In this document: in pieces, positions 62,254 to 64,000 of the stretch | Numbering within the stretch: the first letter of the stretch is position 1 | How the letters are laid out: each line of letters starts with the position of its first letter | Origin: Rotaria sp. Silwood1 | Taxonomy: Eukaryota > Rotifera > Eurotatoria > Philodinida > Philodinidae | Direction of reading: 5' to 3' | NCBI GenBank assembly: GCA_905250075.1 | Contig: CAJNOP010000419.1 | Location: 62,001-126,000 of the forward strand | DNA length: 64,000 nt | Program-made: the position numbers and the translations under genes | Notes under the pieces: generated by a model | Told to the model about the DNA's origin: nothing | Databases searched by the model: none | Seen by the model: only the letters and a program-made list of their open reading frames with translations

Positions 62254-64000
62254 CTTAATAATATTAATGAAAAAAATATATATAATCCAATAAACAAAGA
62301 AAAACATATAATCAATTTCGAAACAAAAAATAATAATCAATCAGAAATATCAAAATATCATTGGACAGAAATTTACACCGATAAAAATAAATCGATGATA
62401 GTGACATCCAATTCAACGAAATACCATTAGTTCGAATATATGATGAAAAATAAGACAAAAATAAAATTTGTACCATTAGTTAGATATTATTGTTGATTAT
62501 ATAAATAAAATAATTTAATTAAGATATTATATTTACGATTCTTGTTTTTAGATGACGATCCGCCATGATGATACTGGCAACTGCAGATGTTTTGCAATTC
62601 ATATGATCCGAGTGGCTGAATTAGCCAATAATTCTAGTCATCCAGACCTTAGAATATAACGAATATTATCAAATATTTGATCATAATTATAATAACCCTG
62701 TCGACAAACAATTTTAAAGAGGTTTGTTTGTATAGATATATTGAGTTTACATAAGTTTTTTTTTTTATTTAATGAGTAATCAATTTACTGTTGCACATGT
62801 ATTTTAGTTGTAGTAGATAAACATCTTTTATTTGATGTTCCTATTGATGTTAAATCTATTGTTGCAAGACCTATAACAGCTCATAGTTCTATGAACTTGT
62901 TCTCGCCAAAAAAAAACATTGAAATAATTCTCAAGATCGAAACTACTATGAAACTGTCGTAGGCTAATTTGTTATCGAGTGTACTTATCCAGATTTTATT
63001 CAAGTTCGTAAAAGTTATCTGTAGGTAATAACTAATAATTTAATGACAATAAAAGAAAAAATAAGAATTATTTTCTTTTACTTATACATGTTACTGAACT
63101 TTTAATTAATTACATAAAGCTTTAGTGCAATTTATTGAATTGGAAATTAAATGATCTATAATTGGCTTAGATAATCATGTGTTTAAAAAACAAAACCTTT
63201 TATAGGAAAAAAATAATAATAATAATCTTAATTTGACTTAATATCTATATGATCAAGAAAAAAAGTTATCAAAATAGTATCCATTTTCTCAACAATCATC
63301 ATAAATTCAATAACTGCGAGATGAATCGGAAAACTTCGGCAATAATCATACATTTTACATATTTGATGCTAGAACAATTTGTCGTTTTGATATAATTCAA
63401 TAATAGTTTATGTTTATTTTTCGTTGAATAAACATTTTATTAAATTCAGCTTGATAACTATCATTTACCGAATAATACAATTATTGCAAACGCTTTTAAT
63501 GTATATATTTCAATTTCTGATTTGACTTTCTGTAGTTATAATCAATTCTAACAAAAAGATTGAGACATTGACTTTCATAAATGATCTCAAAAAATTGTCA
63601 TATGTCTATGCTACTGTTTAAACGACATTTCTTCTAATTCAGTTCTAATCGAACGGTAGTAACTGCATCATCTATGATATTCCATTAATTTGATTGTGAT
63701 TACATGAACTCAACATTACGAAATCAAATATGGATATTTTGAAAAATAGAATTAATTTAAATTTATTTGGTTTAGATCAAATTAAAATAAACATGCAGTG
63801 CAACTTCTACTTATAAAATAAAGAACTTTGAACTATTCATTTGTCTTCAATGATCTAGTTCTTTGAGTGAAGGATAATATTTTCAAAACAAAAAAAAAAC
63901 AAGGAGAAATTGTATCATTCCCAACAGAAATGCTTCAGTGATTTTTTATTTGATGAGTAGAAGTTCAAAAGATTGATCGAAATGCTAATTATCTTTTATT
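62254..64000. other. UTP15 upstream region with possible gene fragment
   Basis: AT-rich. On the plus strand, after a TTTTTAG acceptor-like site at about 62545-62551, a 36-codon frame starts with ATG (RCFAIHMIRVAELANNSSHP). A shifted frame then continues it to about 62725 (LEYNEYYQIFDHNYNNPVDK). After another TTTTAG at 62805 a 50-codon frame reads HLLFDVPIDVKSIVARPI. These look like exons of a decayed or incompletely visible gene; I cannot join them or name a family. From 62980 to the end I see nothing. Confidence 0.3.

Overview
The window is eukaryotic nuclear DNA: AT-rich, with intron-dense genes (most introns about 50-70 bp, GT...AG) and animal-specific proteins (GABA-B receptor, POU4 homeodomain factor, BBS7, a CUB/LDLa receptor). 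Gene sizes, tiny introns, pentapeptide-repeat relics, many short DNA-transposon derivatives and a bacterial-looking isoprenoid enzyme suggest a small invertebrate, and a bdelloid rotifer fits best. That taxonomic call is inference; nothing in the window proves it.

Layout. 1-1150: 3' part of a polyprenyl (GGPP/FPP-type) synthase gene running in from the left. 1151-5990: gene-free, repeat-rich (34-bp tandem array, near-perfect foldback element, degenerate TCGGA-rich blocks). 6023-8261 (-): kinesin light chain. 8262-12325: gene-free apart from a decayed pentapeptide-repeat ORF. 12326-15863 (-): metabotropic GABA-B receptor, 13 coding exons. 16590-16975 (+): dynein light chain roadblock. 17040-~19230 (-): coiled-coil protein. 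21758-23371 (+): POU4/Brn-3 transcription factor. 23372-30349: 7 kb gene-poor stretch with a hAT-type MITE carrying an exact 8-bp target-site duplication, a second degenerate element and old coding relics. 30350-30790 (+): small single-pass membrane protein. 31130-34812 (-): anoctamin-10-like scramblase/channel, 15 exons, one intron holding a probable tRNA-derived SINE. 36231-36915 (+): ribosomal protein eL13. 36916-39975: repeat-rich, with a 570-bp palindrome. 39976-41304 (+): intronless OAS-like nucleotidyltransferase. 43158-48192 (-): BBS7, 16 exons, with a GC-rich hAT-type MITE in one intron. 49890-50690 (-): transposase-like relic. 51496-52021 (+): cystatin B. 54457-57725 (-): Neto-like protein with five CUB domains, one LDLa and a membrane segment. 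60101-62253 (-): UTP15. 62254-64000: mostly non-coding, with a possible gene fragment.

The genes do not form one pathway. Several are standard housekeeping or neuronal/ciliary genes: kinesin light chain, dynein roadblock and BBS7 (microtubule and ciliary transport), GABA-B receptor, Neto-like protein and POU4 (nervous system), eL13 and UTP15 (ribosome), ANO10 (membrane lipid/ion transport). The most unusual gene is the OAS-like enzyme. It keeps the CD-NTase catalytic residues, is intronless among intron-dense neighbours, appears to use more G/C third positions than they do, and sits just downstream of a repeat-rich segment. It is a candidate nucleic-acid-sensing innate immune enzyme. Exon boundaries were placed by hand from splice dinucleotides, reading-frame continuity and family resemblance. 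In all but two multi-exon models the summed coding length is a multiple of three. The exceptions are the GABA-B receptor, which shows a one-base discrepancy, and the coiled-coil gene, whose 5' end and one exon boundary are unresolved.
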